Origin: Eumeta japonica
Lineage: Eukaryota; Arthropoda; Insecta; Lepidoptera; Psychidae
Length of the DNA stretch: 64,000 bases
Assembly (NCBI GenBank): GCA_005406025.1
Contig: BGZK01000186.1
Location: forward strand, 1-64,000
Direction of reading: 5' to 3'
Position 1 is the stretch's first letter; the number at the start of each line of letters is the position of its first letter. The notes below the pieces were generated by a model, which saw only the letters and a program-made list of their open reading frames with translations, searched no databases and was not told the origin of the DNA. This document shows positions 50,001 through 57,205 of this stretch, piece after piece. Made by a program: the position numbers and the translations under genes.

Positions 50001-50641
50001 AGCAATATAGGATCAACATATCTATAGAAATTTCCAGCACCCTGTAATAAGGGTTCAGCGACACATTCTGTATAAAGAGGTGACCACCCCACACGCCTTA
50101 GAGATATAAAATAAAATAGGTATAAATGGCAACACGTTACGCGACCGACCAGCCTCTGACGTTTGTTATTATTGTTGTCCAAGCGAAGTCGCGGGCAATA
50201 CTAGTATGTTAATAGCCGAATCGGACTCCTTACTGTTAGTGAATGGCGAGTGATTCCGTATCCAAAATCTTGTGAAAATTGAAAGATCAAAACCCGCACA
50301 ACTGAATTGTGAACGTATCTTTATGATTAAAAAAAAACTGATTGCACAATTATTTTTCTAAAATCTATATTGTTTTTTAAATATTAAACAGAATTAAATA
50401 ATGCTATTGTAAATATTAAACAGATGCAGTTAAGTAATATCACTTATTAAATATAAAATGATATAATTTTAAAATTACCCGTCTCTTCATCCACGTAACA
50501 GGGTAGCAGAACTGATTCATTTTCGAAAGTCTTCACCGTGACAGGTACACTTTTAAAATGGTTCGCAAACGCTGGACTGCCTATCATCAAAACCGACATA
50601 CACATAAAGATTTTGTAGCTTTTTGAATGCATTTTTGACAT
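22825..50641 (-). CDS. wrapper: wrapper: Ig/FN3 GPI-anchored glial adhesion protein
   Basis: Twelve exons (in coding order): 50479-50641, 41892-42049, 31823-31880, 31593-31714, 30605-30746, 30037-30181, 29413-29543, 29072-29176, 26770-26892, 25839-25920, 25425-25477, 22825-23021. All phases agree; the total is 1479 bases, 492 residues. Domains: signal peptide about 1-26; Ig1 (C48, W62, C106); Ig2 (C152, W164, C195); Ig3 (W251, but A238 and F290 where cysteines belong); FN3 about 308-425 (W332, ending SFGWS); and a C-terminal hydrophobic tail about 477-491 after D470-S-A-A, a plausible GPI site. Sequons: N41, N88, N99, N103, N287. Length and domain order match Drosophila wrapper (about 500 residues, same order), including SVPVTVKT/VLLPC near the N terminus. 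In Drosophila it acts on midline glia in contact with axons. The gene spans 27.8 kb with two large introns of 10.0 and 8.4 kb. Confidence 0.93.
23022..25424 (-). other. wrapper intron 11
   Basis: About 2.4 kb with no gene seen. It contains the 23089-23118 hairpin next to the acceptor of the last exon. Confidence 0.75.
23089..23118. other. perfect 12-bp hairpin near last-exon acceptor
   Basis: ATGCGCGTTACA and its exact complement, with a six-base loop. A second short inverted repeat, TCTGTAAT...ATTACAGA, follows directly. It is about 70 bases from the 3' splice site of wrapper exon 12, inside the intron. Confidence 0.65.
25425..25477 (-). CDS. wrapper: wrapper exon 11 (53-nt exon, FN3 end)
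   Basis: Acceptor TATTACAG, donor GTAAGA. It encodes SFGWSKPSAVLHFATEPG, matching the SFGWS...RFAT segment that closes FN3 in Drosophila wrapper. Confidence 0.93.
25839..25920 (-). CDS. wrapper: wrapper exon 10 (FN3, F strand)
   Basis: Acceptor TAACTGCAG, donor GTAAAT. It encodes YTVRGLRPSTVYEAMVTSRN, the typical FN3 L-x-P-x-T-x-Y-E motif. Confidence 0.93.
25921..26769 (-). other. wrapper intron 9
   Basis: 0.85 kb. No gene seen. A stretch at about 26280-26340 has units related to the pyrimidine-rich minisatellite (TTGATTCTGATGCTGATCC). Confidence 0.6.
26770..26892 (-). CDS. wrapper: wrapper exon 9 (FN3, middle)
   Basis: Acceptor CTCTTCCAG, donor GTACTA. It encodes EYNLWLRPYIGLVPQ through VNLWRKVVVPGDVND, the C to E strands of FN3. 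Phase fits both sides. Confidence 0.9.
27886..28325. mobile_element. foldback/MITE block
   Basis: Arm GATTTTATCATGCATCTTTT...TTTTGCCA (27888-27948) is repeated inverted at 28183-28245 with about 85% identity by eye. A short GGGTTGTGTCT at 28118 has an inverted partner near 28312-28323. A related half-copy lies at 44722-44870. Ends and target duplications are unresolved. Confidence 0.5.
28380..28760. other. GC-rich intronic island
   Basis: CpG-rich block inside an AT-rich intron, with runs such as CGACCGGCGCGCCCCTG and ACGCCACGCGCCACCGTG. No protein or element recognised. Could be an internal regulatory region or a fragment of an unknown element. Confidence 0.35.
29072..29176 (-). CDS. wrapper: wrapper exon 8 (FN3, start)
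   Basis: Acceptor GTCGCCAG, donor GTGAGC. It encodes VPNVASFKVDHN and then SFTLVWEVDSYAPVI, the first strands of a fibronectin type III domain with its core Trp. Confidence 0.92.
29413..29543 (-). CDS. wrapper: wrapper exon 7 (Ig3, second half)
   Basis: Acceptor TTTAATAG, donor GTGAAT. It encodes IKMIVQDKIHQLIF, then GDFGNYTFRAENKLG: the usual Y-x-C-x-A-x-N motif reads Y-T-F-R-A-E-N, so the second Ig cysteine is Phe290. Confidence 0.93.
29544..30036 (-). other. wrapper intron 6
   Basis: 493 bases, AT-rich; nothing recognised. Confidence 0.75.
30037..30181 (-). CDS. wrapper: wrapper exon 6 (Ig3, first half)
   Basis: Acceptor CATTCCAG, donor GTGATT. It encodes APVVYAEKS, then SLSAILEFS and TTWYREGRPVRTGD. 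The conserved Trp is kept, but the first Ig cysteine is replaced by Ala238. Confidence 0.92.
30182..30604 (-). other. wrapper intron 5
   Basis: 423 bases; contains the short palindrome TGTTACCATCCGTTACAATC region but nothing recognisable as a gene or element. Confidence 0.7.
30605..30746 (-). CDS. wrapper: wrapper exon 5 (Ig2, second half)
   Basis: Acceptor ATTTTCAG. It encodes GEPIALLEHRQRIRF, then HLAGTYECVAGNGVGD with the second Ig2 cysteine, and ends IQVLIQ. Donor GTCCGT is weak but required by phase. Confidence 0.9.
30836..31564 (+). repeat. lepidopteran-type dispersed repeat (family A), full-length-like copy
   Basis: It begins AAAAACCGGCTAAGAGCATG, GTCGGACCATGCTCACTG, GGGTTCCG and ends CGGACGGACGGACATGACG, AAACTATA, AACCCTAAAA, the two hallmark ends of a common moth/butterfly repeat. 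It takes up about 730 of the 846 bases of wrapper intron 4, antisense to the gene. No coding capacity seen; the element class is uncertain. Confidence 0.6.
31593..31714 (-). CDS. wrapper: wrapper exon 4 (Ig2, first half)
   Basis: Acceptor ATCCACAG. It encodes PPTVRTIPEDGYIEVRKG, then DIGCDVTGVPVPLVDWRKN. The donor is GTTAGC after AAC. A stronger-looking GTAAGA eight bases upstream would shift the frame and give a stop in exon 5, so the weaker site is chosen. Confidence 0.9.
31823..31880 (-). CDS. wrapper: wrapper exon 3 (58-nt exon, Ig1-Ig2 junction)
   Basis: Acceptor TTTTTAACAG, donor GTTAGT (weak). 19 codons plus one base, encoding VVRTAPWGPIKQTHSIEVQ. The end aligns with the HAIEVQ segment that follows Ig1 in Drosophila wrapper, and the exon restores phase exactly between exons 2 and 4. 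Confidence 0.88.
32040..32230 (+). repeat. lepidopteran-type dispersed repeat fragment
   Basis: Contains CACTCGCTTCGTGCCTCAGA and GCACGTTAAGCCGCCGGTCG, segments I recognise as common in lepidopteran genomes. Class and ends are uncertain. Confidence 0.4.
33429..33487. repeat. 59-bp near-perfect palindrome
   Basis: CTACTATAATTTTCAAAAAA pairs with TTTTTTGAAAATTTTAGTAG; the centre AATGTACATT is itself palindromic. Could be a tiny MITE remnant or a cruciform-forming site. Confidence 0.6.
34869..34960 (+). repeat. short direct repeat pair
   Basis: GGCACGCGTCCCTTCCACTC occurs twice about 70 bases apart, separated by GA-rich sequence. Looks like a local duplication. Confidence 0.6.
36453..37058. 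mobile_element. large foldback element with arms of about 210 bp
   Basis: The left arm (36453-36662) and right arm (36843-37058) are inverted copies. Matching segments include GCGAACATTTAAAAGTCAAAA, TCAAATTCGATGGAGTAACAC, ATTGATGGATGGTACG, CTCGTTGAAATGG and GTCGCGGCGGGGTA, about 85-90% identical by eye, around a 180-bp spacer. No coding capacity. Typical of a foldback-type non-autonomous DNA transposon. Confidence 0.7.
37923..37995 (+). tRNA. tRNA-like sequence (pseudogene or SINE head)
   Basis: GCTCGTG at 37923-37929 pairs with CGCGAGC at 37989-37995. Between them are an A-box-like GAGTGGTCAAGGGCG, a long-variable-arm-like CGAGAT...ATCTCG and a B-box-like GAGTTCGAATT. This is the layout of a serine/leucine-type tRNA, but I cannot assign a sound anticodon arm, so a pseudogene or SINE head is more likely than a working tRNA. 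Confidence 0.4.
40273..40490 (+). mobile_element. MITE with CCATAAATTACGTCA end, right end lost
   Basis: It starts GGGGGCCATCCATAAATTAC and shares CGACAAGG(A/G)GCAGGTCAAAA, CAAATCCGAAATACGA and TTTACGTGTGACCACCTG with the complete copy at 54894-55178. The inverted right end is missing. Confidence 0.6.
40790..40985. mobile_element. foldback element with arms of about 75 bp
   Basis: CATCTCCTTTTAAACTAGCA, TCACTTTTAAAATAAAATT and ACGTCCTCTTTT on the left are mirrored by AAAAGAGGACGT, AATTTTATTTTAAAAGTGA and TTAGTTTAAAAGGAGATG on the right. The open frame at 40896-41222 simply crosses the right arm and is not a gene. Confidence 0.6.
41287..41664. mobile_element. MITE with GAAGTGAAACTTC ends
   Basis: GAAGTGAAACTTC at 41289 and its complement GAAGTTTCACTTC at 41650-41662; the inner bases also match partly (TAATGCGAC and TAATGTGAA). 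The interior is GA-rich and GC-richer than its surroundings. About 375 bp, no coding capacity. It lies about 230 bases from wrapper exon 2. Confidence 0.55.
41892..42049 (-). CDS. wrapper: wrapper exon 2 (rest of Ig1)
   Basis: Acceptor TTGACAG, donor GTAATT. It encodes VRWYKGDHLLGD, the conserved Trp strand, then SLQIDSLQANDTANYTCE with the second Ig1 cysteine. GC-rich against an AT-rich intron. Confidence 0.95.
42097..42150. other. 16-bp perfect hairpin next to wrapper exon 2
   Basis: AAATCAAATAAATCAG (42097-42112) pairs exactly with CTGATTTATTTGATTT (42135-42150) across a 22-base loop, about 48 bases upstream of the exon 2 acceptor (- strand). Confidence 0.6.
43230..43700 (+). repeat. family A dispersed repeat, diverged copy
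   Basis: It starts AAAAAAGCGGCCCGGAGCAC, GTGGTTCCGTATCGCA and ends CGGTTTATAAGATACAGCTC, GATAGACAGACAGCGAA, TTTATTAATAGAGTT, a diverged form of the characteristic 3' part of this moth/butterfly repeat. Confidence 0.5.
44722..44870 (+). repeat. half-copy of the 27886-28325 MITE
   Basis: Shares TTTAATAGGGTTGTGTC, CATGATATATTTTTG, TTTGGCAAAGTCGTTCTAAA and GCGAAAAGATGCATGAT with 28113-28240 in the same order and orientation. Confidence 0.6.
45219..45326. mobile_element. 108-bp imperfect hairpin element
   Basis: GGGCCTAGCATGAAGCCCTA at the left pairs with TAGGGGGTCATGCTAGGCCC at the right. An inner CTCTCCATA...TATAGAG and ATTCCTTTC...GAAGGAT continue the fold. The whole segment can form one long stem, like a miniature inverted-repeat element or a small-RNA precursor. 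Confidence 0.55.
47001..47150 (-). other. short coherent open frame, unknown
   Basis: A 49-codon frame starting MAQRKINDFIEVDRLIRL and continuing with a charged, helix-like stretch, in an intron. Possibly a fragment of an element gene or chance. No family recognised. Confidence 0.15.
50479..50641 (-). CDS. wrapper: wrapper exon 1 (signal peptide, start of Ig1)
   Basis: It starts at ATG 50641; a second ATG at 50632 (MHSK) is equally good as a signal-peptide start, and upstream in-frame codons lack an ATG. Hydrophobic core FMCMSVLMIG, likely cleavage after SPAFA. It then encodes SVPVTVKTFENESVLLPC. Donor GTAATT after one base of the next codon. A possible 3' splice site (TTCTCCAAAAG) ends at 50660, so the 5' UTR may be split. 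Confidence 0.9.
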
Positions 50642-51544
50642 AACTATAGTTTTGTGTTTCTTTTGGAGAAAAAAGCGAACCCTAATAAAGATTTCCACTT
50701 GAATTCTTTTATTTACTTTAAGCTTGCACTTCCATAAATCTTGATCGGAGCTTTTATTTTTTTTTTTACATTTATTTTTCTATGCACATTAAAGTTTTAA
50801 TACATTTCACCACGTTCATTTCATTATAAACGATTTTTAAGAATTTTTTCGCCCAATACTAATCGCATACAGTATATTATTTATAACGATAGAGTTCTTC
50901 AAATACTTGAAGCCGCCATACACGGCGAGGCGTAGACTAGAACTGTCGTTTAGTTGAAACGGTGCTACGTCCAATAAAGAATGTTAGGCTACCCCACACT
51001 ATGATTTACGAGATCAAATTTAACAAAACTTAAAAGACCTGGAAATAGACAAAAGTTATTATGGAAATGCCGATGATGTTGAGTTAACGCAATAAGAGAA
51101 ACGAGAGAGAGAAATGCAAGAAAATAATTAAATATTATGTATCAATTTATGTTTTATATTTATTTCTATCATGTCCTGGCCTTCATTAAATATGTATAAA
51201 TAAAATCGCTTTATAAACTATTTCGACAATTGGTACACAAAGTGCCAGCTATATAAAAATCGATTCAAAATACAATTTTAAAAATGACGGTATCTAACAA
51301 ATAAAACAGTATTATTAAAAAATTGGACTTTATTTATTTATTAAATTAATAGGGTTTCTTATAATCTTGTTTAATTATAATAATTACATATAAATAAAAT
51401 TATTTGTATAAAGAGCTCATAAAACAACCGTAACCGATTTACCAGTACAGGCATATGTAAGCTAGTTTTATTTTGCCATTGGGCTTCGCATTAATTTTAG
51501 ATTCAATTGGCAAATAAAAGCTACCAAATCCGGGAACGTTTATA

Positions 51545-51720
51545 GCCATTATTCGATAGTCCGATTCCGTAGTGCGCCCCGATCTAAGGGTCCGTCAGTC
51601 AATTACTAAGCCAATTGTCGGAGGCGCGGGCGCCGCGCTGTATCTCGTGTCGCGCAGTGGTCGCGCGGCTCATCTTTAATTGCACCTATAGCGCTTAAGG
51701 CCTTAGGGAAGTGTGGGCTT
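51545..51720 (-). promoter_or_regulatory. candidate wrapper promoter / 5' UTR block
   Basis: A GC- and CpG-rich segment (for example GGAGGCGCGGGCGCCGCGCT) in AT-rich flanks, about 0.9-1.1 kb upstream of the wrapper start codon. With the possible splice acceptor ending at 50660, it may mark a noncoding first exon. Position and composition are the only evidence. Confidence 0.3.
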
Positions 51721-53689
51721 TGTTTGATTTTAGTTATGATGCTAGAAAACTTAGATTGGGCAATTTTGGAAGGCGTATTAAATAGATCCCTTCGAATGCG
51801 TTGCACCAACTTTAACAAAAAGGAGGGTATTGATGTATGTAATTTATTAGAAAAATATTTTTAGAACATAGCCGACTTTACAACGACAGCGCCTCAAGAC
51901 TGTGACGCCAATTAGTGACTAAAATATACATTTTTCGGGCAAAAATATTAGATTGCAGTCTGTTTTATTTGTTTTTATTTAAGTAAATTTATAAATTTTC
52001 CGCGATTGCTCAATGAATAAAATCTTACATTACAGAATATATAAACAAATCGCATTTTCAGTGACTAGCTATGGTGTTTTATTAAAAAATGATAAATATT
52101 AGTTTTCCTTTCACTATCTTTGATATATGCACCGATATTATAATGTTTTCACACTTTGAACTGTTTTTTCTTAAAATTCGATTGATCATTACCGATCGGA
52201 AACCGTATCATTGTTTTGTTCCACTTTTATCATTACTCTATTGTCTGTTGCGTATTTTTGCCCGTTTTATGCATAAATTTGATACCAGGATGCGCGAATT
52301 TCAACGGTAATAAAGCTTCCGTGTTTTATGTCCTATTGATTTTTCATATTTTCCGTAGCGATCATAAGATTATTTAAAAAAACATTTGTCAAACAATTTG
52401 AAAAACAGAAATGTTGAAGTTCGCCTTTTTCAAATGTTTCAACCAGCTCGTTTTGAAAGAAAATCAGCGAAAATTGGTAAAGTTTTAACCAGTTATAAAT
52501 ACAGCAGCATCATAGATTACATTATTGCAGTAAGACAGTAAATGACATTTATGTAAATTGAATACACAATTTCTGATTTAAAGTATTCAGTTTTGTCGCT
52601 TACAAAAAACATTGTCTTATTTAATTGCATCGAGAACAAAATCGACGCAAAGCTTTCTAAATTGTCCAACATTGACAAAATGTACCTACATTTAAAATGT
52701 TTCTAATCTCTAGATAATTCTGCAAGGGTTATAATCGACTTATGCAAATAGTTGAAACTTTAAACTGGACCTAGGGCAAGAGCGGCTCGTGTAAGAATTC
52801 AAGCCGATGAGATAACAGGATTTCGTCTAAAATATTTATATACATAGTGTTGTAACATTGTTGTAATTAATAGTGCCCGGGCAAAGGTAAATTGGGCTCC
52901 ATTTTAATCTAATTATCGGTCATCTTCAACGATACCGATAAAAATTATGTTAAAAAGAAATGTAATTTACAAAATACAGTACAAAATGTCCGTAAGTAAT
53001 AATATTTTCATTAATTAATTAGGCCAGTAAGTAATTCAATATCCAGAAAATATGCTATTAATAAATATAATATATACTGCTGTTGATATATATTTAATAC
53101 GTTTTATAGCATATAGCTAAAGAAGAGTAATGGTGAATGGATTTTTTTTGACATAATTAGCTATTAAGATGTATTTTTTATGGTTCCATAGATCAAATTC
53201 TAATTAGGTGCTTCGTAATATTTTAAACCAACTACAGCGAAACGAAAAGCTAGATGATTTCCGCCGGTTGTGCATATTTTTACGTTTAGTTTCATTTATA
53301 AAGTTATCAAGCACATTTTTTTATCAAAATCTACAATAATTCCATTTTATTTGCGAAGTATATACAAAATACTATCTCTTGAAAATGTAACTTTTCATAA
53401 CATTTTTTGTTAATGTTGTATTATTATCAATTTTGGATATTTATTTATAGCGTTAATACTATGGCTTTAAACTTAAATTATGGTTGCGGCCTTGTCTTAA
53501 GATAAAATGTAGATTCTTGTAACCGACTTTTGAAAAATATTATTACGACGGGCTTAAAATTAGATTTAACAATTTTGCCATAATTTGTACACATAATGGC
53601 AATTTTTTTTTGTTTTACCTGTTTCATTTTACTGCGTCTTTATAAGCTTTCGATACATGTATTTTTAATTTGTAAATTAAAAAAAAAAT

Positions 53690-53745
53690 TGTGGTAGGAA
53701 CGTGCGTCGGTCCGACTCGCACTTGGCTATTTTTTTACTCATTAT
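53690..53745 (-). repeat. family A dispersed repeat end, inverted
   Basis: The reverse complement reads AATAGCCAAGTGCGAGTCGG followed by ACCGACGCACG, the usual 5' end of the moth/butterfly repeat seen at 30836. The rest of the copy toward lower coordinates is too diverged to bound. Confidence 0.5.
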
Positions 53746-54319
53746 CGTATCTCATTAGACCAATCACAGCTCGCTTTATAACCCTCTCATTAGTATCGTG
53801 AGAACGGTCCGGCCGTTTCAATGCATCGATACCTAATAAAAATATACGATGATTCGAATAATGGTATCGAGTATCGTTATCAAAATGGCGGCCAATCAGT
53901 TATTGAATACTGGTGATTAACACATCGGGAAGGGCTCTATGGTGTAGTACCCTACTCTACATTGAAACACATAGACAAATAGACGGTATAGAGGCGGCTT
54001 TATTACTTCAATTCGTGCAATTCGAGACGGAATTGAGACAATTTGGTCAGATAAAATGTACGTAGATTGTGAGTTATATGGAATATTTACGAAATGGCGT
54101 TACGTTAATGGAAAATCGTTGCGATTTTTTTTTTAAATACCATAGAAATAAATGTCTAGGTACGTTCTTTCGCGTATTTTCGCTGCTTAACCTGAAATCT
54201 GAAAAATTTGACAGACGTCAAATTGCAAATGGTAACGATGACTAATTGCGCACGCAATTACTGGATACAATAACGTTGATAACACTACGCCAGCACGGGC
54301 TAAAGCTGGACTTTTTTTT

Positions 54320-54400
54320 GTATCGTCCGATCTCGCTATCAACCTTGATGCCGATCCTAGTCCTGTTCCCGATTTTATTTTCCGGCTTTGTTCTCTATCG
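54320..54400 (+). repeat. pyrimidine-rich minisatellite block
   Basis: TTGATGCCGATCCTAGTCC, TGTTCCCGATTTTATTTTCC: same degenerate units as 3430-3640, including the string CTGTTCCCGATTTTA. Confidence 0.45.
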
Positions 54401-54893
54401 TAAAAAAAAAGATAATTTACATCGTTACATATAAAAAAGGTAAGGTTTCTCTTTACATATATCTGTCTTTTAGTGGAACTATTATTCAATAACTACAGAG
54501 GTAGTTCATTTTAAAATAATAAAAAAAAACATGTAATTTCTTTAAACTAATTTTCAATGAAATAAAAAGGTAATTTTTCGGACTAGACATATATATACAT
54601 ATATTTTCATATACATTTTCTCACGTGGGGGTATATAAATTACAAACGGTAACATTTATAGTAAAACTAGTTGTTCAAAATAAAATATAAAAATAAAAAA
54701 CAACGTCGCCAGCGCGCCATCTTGTGGCGCACGGTCTCAATCGACAAGTATTTAATAATGTCGCTACCATACTGCGATAAAATTCTAACTTTATACTTAA
54801 GCCACAACGATTGCTTTTATGTCATCGTGGTTTATATATTACGAAGAAAATTATAATATTTAGGTTGCGTTTACATACATTTAAGACTTACAA

Positions 54894-55178
54894 GGGGCAA
54901 TTCATAAATTACGTCACACGTTGGGAGGTTGGGGGGTAGTTAACGAAATGTGGCAATGCGCGACAAGGGGCAGGTCAAAAGCTTTGTGATCTCAAATCCG
55001 AAATACGAAAATGAAAAAAGGTTTATGTCTTTTGTTTCGTCCAATATTTAAAGTATTTTGAACAAAAAAAAATGTAAAATCTGCTGTTTTCATTTACGTG
55101 TGACCACCTGCGACCTAATTCGACCTAATGTGACAAAATCCTAATAATTTATGTGACGTAATTTATGGATGGACCCCC
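54894..55178 (+). mobile_element. complete MITE with CATAAATTACGTCAC ends
   Basis: It starts GGGGCAATTCATAAATTACG and ends GTGACGTAATTTATGGATGG then ACCCCC, so the ends are inverted repeats of about 24 bases. Its interior matches 40273-40490. About 285 bp, no coding capacity. Confidence 0.7.
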
Positions 55179-56964
55179 AACCGCTGGACAGGGATCGACA
55201 CCGAGAATTAATTGAGAAGTAGGACCGAGATCACAATTACGACTGACGACGGACTTACGGGAGATGGAGGGACCTATTGCACATGCGGGCGAAGCCGCGC
55301 GGATGGACAGTTGGTACGTCGGTATGTAAAATATATGATTACTATAATTCAGAAGCAAGTGTTAGATTTATTAATTAGTATAAATTGACAAAATTAATTG
55401 TAGCACCTGCATAAGTATTCTATATCTTGTCGATTCTTTTGAATCAATTTTCAATTTATTGGATGACTATTGGTACTTAAAAAAATTGATTCGAAGATGG
55501 GTTGCATGGTGCATACTACTCCATGGTTCAGGATTGTACATAATATTTTATTTGTTATAAAATTAAGGTAGATGTACTTTAATATCTGGTTTCGGACGTA
55601 ATTTTAAACTTTTATGTGTTTTTTTTAAATTAAATTATTGAATCGTATATCGTTTTCGCACTTGACTGTTACTTATATCAATAGAAAATCAAAACGCCTA
55701 TCACAAATCATTCTATTTACCCAAACGTCAAAATTGAGATATGTTACAACGTACAACAGGCTCGAACATCGCCTAAGGTGCTCCAATAACAAAAAAAAAA
55801 CTACGCAGCAGACGCCGCGTAAATAGGGGTTTAATTTTATGTGATAAATCTCAGGAGCCTTACATTAAAATACGTTTGTAATAGACACGAAGACGGGCGT
55901 GCAAAAGGAGTAAAAAAAGCTGGTGCGTCACACCATAACACTTTCACGTTGCGGGATCCCGTAGACGTTTGTTATGTTAAACGAAACCGCAGAGCCAATA
56001 ACGAGATTTACACTAGATCCACGGGAAGGGTTTAACTGCCCCTTTTTTCTTATTTAAAATTGGGGACGGTGTGCCGGTCGGCCAGACCAGTGGCATGGAA
56101 AAGATATTTGTGTATATGAATCAACACTGAGTTATGCGAGATCATTGCGATAATTACTCTTGTTAAATTGCAATACTCCCATTTGATTATTCACGATTAT
56201 TTTGTAGGATCTATATTTTACGTCGATGTAATTAATAGGCTAAAGTTATTGATATTAAAAAAATAGGGATTAGGAAGTTCATTGCGGGTTTTTCTCCTTT
56301 TTATGTTTTTGGAGCGGTGCAGTGGTGATATTTTTATTGTAAACTTTAATACGAGTGTTTACAGACCTGACATTAATAAAAGGAAAATATTTGTTTCCTT
56401 CTTGCCACTGTATGTAATTCGTAGGATGCTGATAGTAATTTTATAGCATTCATAATAAATATTAGTTGCATCAACGATAACATCAGATTAGGCATTACAT
56501 AAAGCTATTTTAAAATGACGTTGCTGTATTTATGGCGACGAAGAGAGCGCTGTGTTTGTTACTATTTATTTATTTATTACTATTTATTTATTTACAGTAA
56601 GTGACTAATGAATAAGATTATAGTGGATTTTCGTTTTGTCTTTACATTCGCCATAAGCGGGATCGTTACATAATACATACCTGCTTGTAACGTATTTATA
56701 ATAAGTCGTCCACCATGATGCCTATACGTAGAAGTTACAATTTTCATTTCTATGTATCAGTCTGGAACCGTTTCACATATTTCACCTGAAGCCCGAGGAA
56801 CCCTAAACCACAGTTAACAAACACATCAAAGGGCAGGTGTCAGATTTTATCGATAGGGCTCGATGTAGTTATACACTCATTAAAATAAATATTCTCATAT
56901 TTTATAATAATTATACGGAATCGGTCTCTATGAATTATTAGTCGAAAAAATGATGCTTAAAAAA

Positions 56965-57205
56965 ATAGTGGTCAGAGCGGTGACCGCGAAACAGAAGGTT
57001 CGGATCCTGACTAAAGGTGAATTGACCGATCAGTTTTGAATCGTGTTCAATCAAATCTCCGTTTGTTCTAGAAAATGTTAATCTGTCAGTCAGGGACGTT
57101 GTCAGATCGTTAGCAGCTCCCAGCGCGTACTGACGATTTAAGATCTAGGCTTTTCGATTTGAAATAAAAAAAAATGTGGGAAAGTATGCCTTGTAATAGT
57201 ACAAA
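56965..57205 (+). repeat. tRNA-derived SINE, copy 2
   Basis: A-box-like GTGGTCAGAGCGG at 56968, B-box GGTTCGGATCC at 56997-57007, then TGACTAAAGGTGAATTGA and a tail with GGGAAAGTATGCCT. Same block order as 8990-9245. Confidence 0.6.

Larger units (their letters stand above)
42050..50478 (-). other. wrapper intron 1 (8.4 kb)
   Basis: No second gene is supported. It holds a family A repeat (43230-43700), a half-copy of the 28-kb MITE (44722-44870), a 108-bp hairpin (45219-45326) and a GC-richer stretch at about 46625-46840. As the first intron of a developmentally regulated gene it is a natural place for enhancers, but no specific site could be called. Confidence 0.65.
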
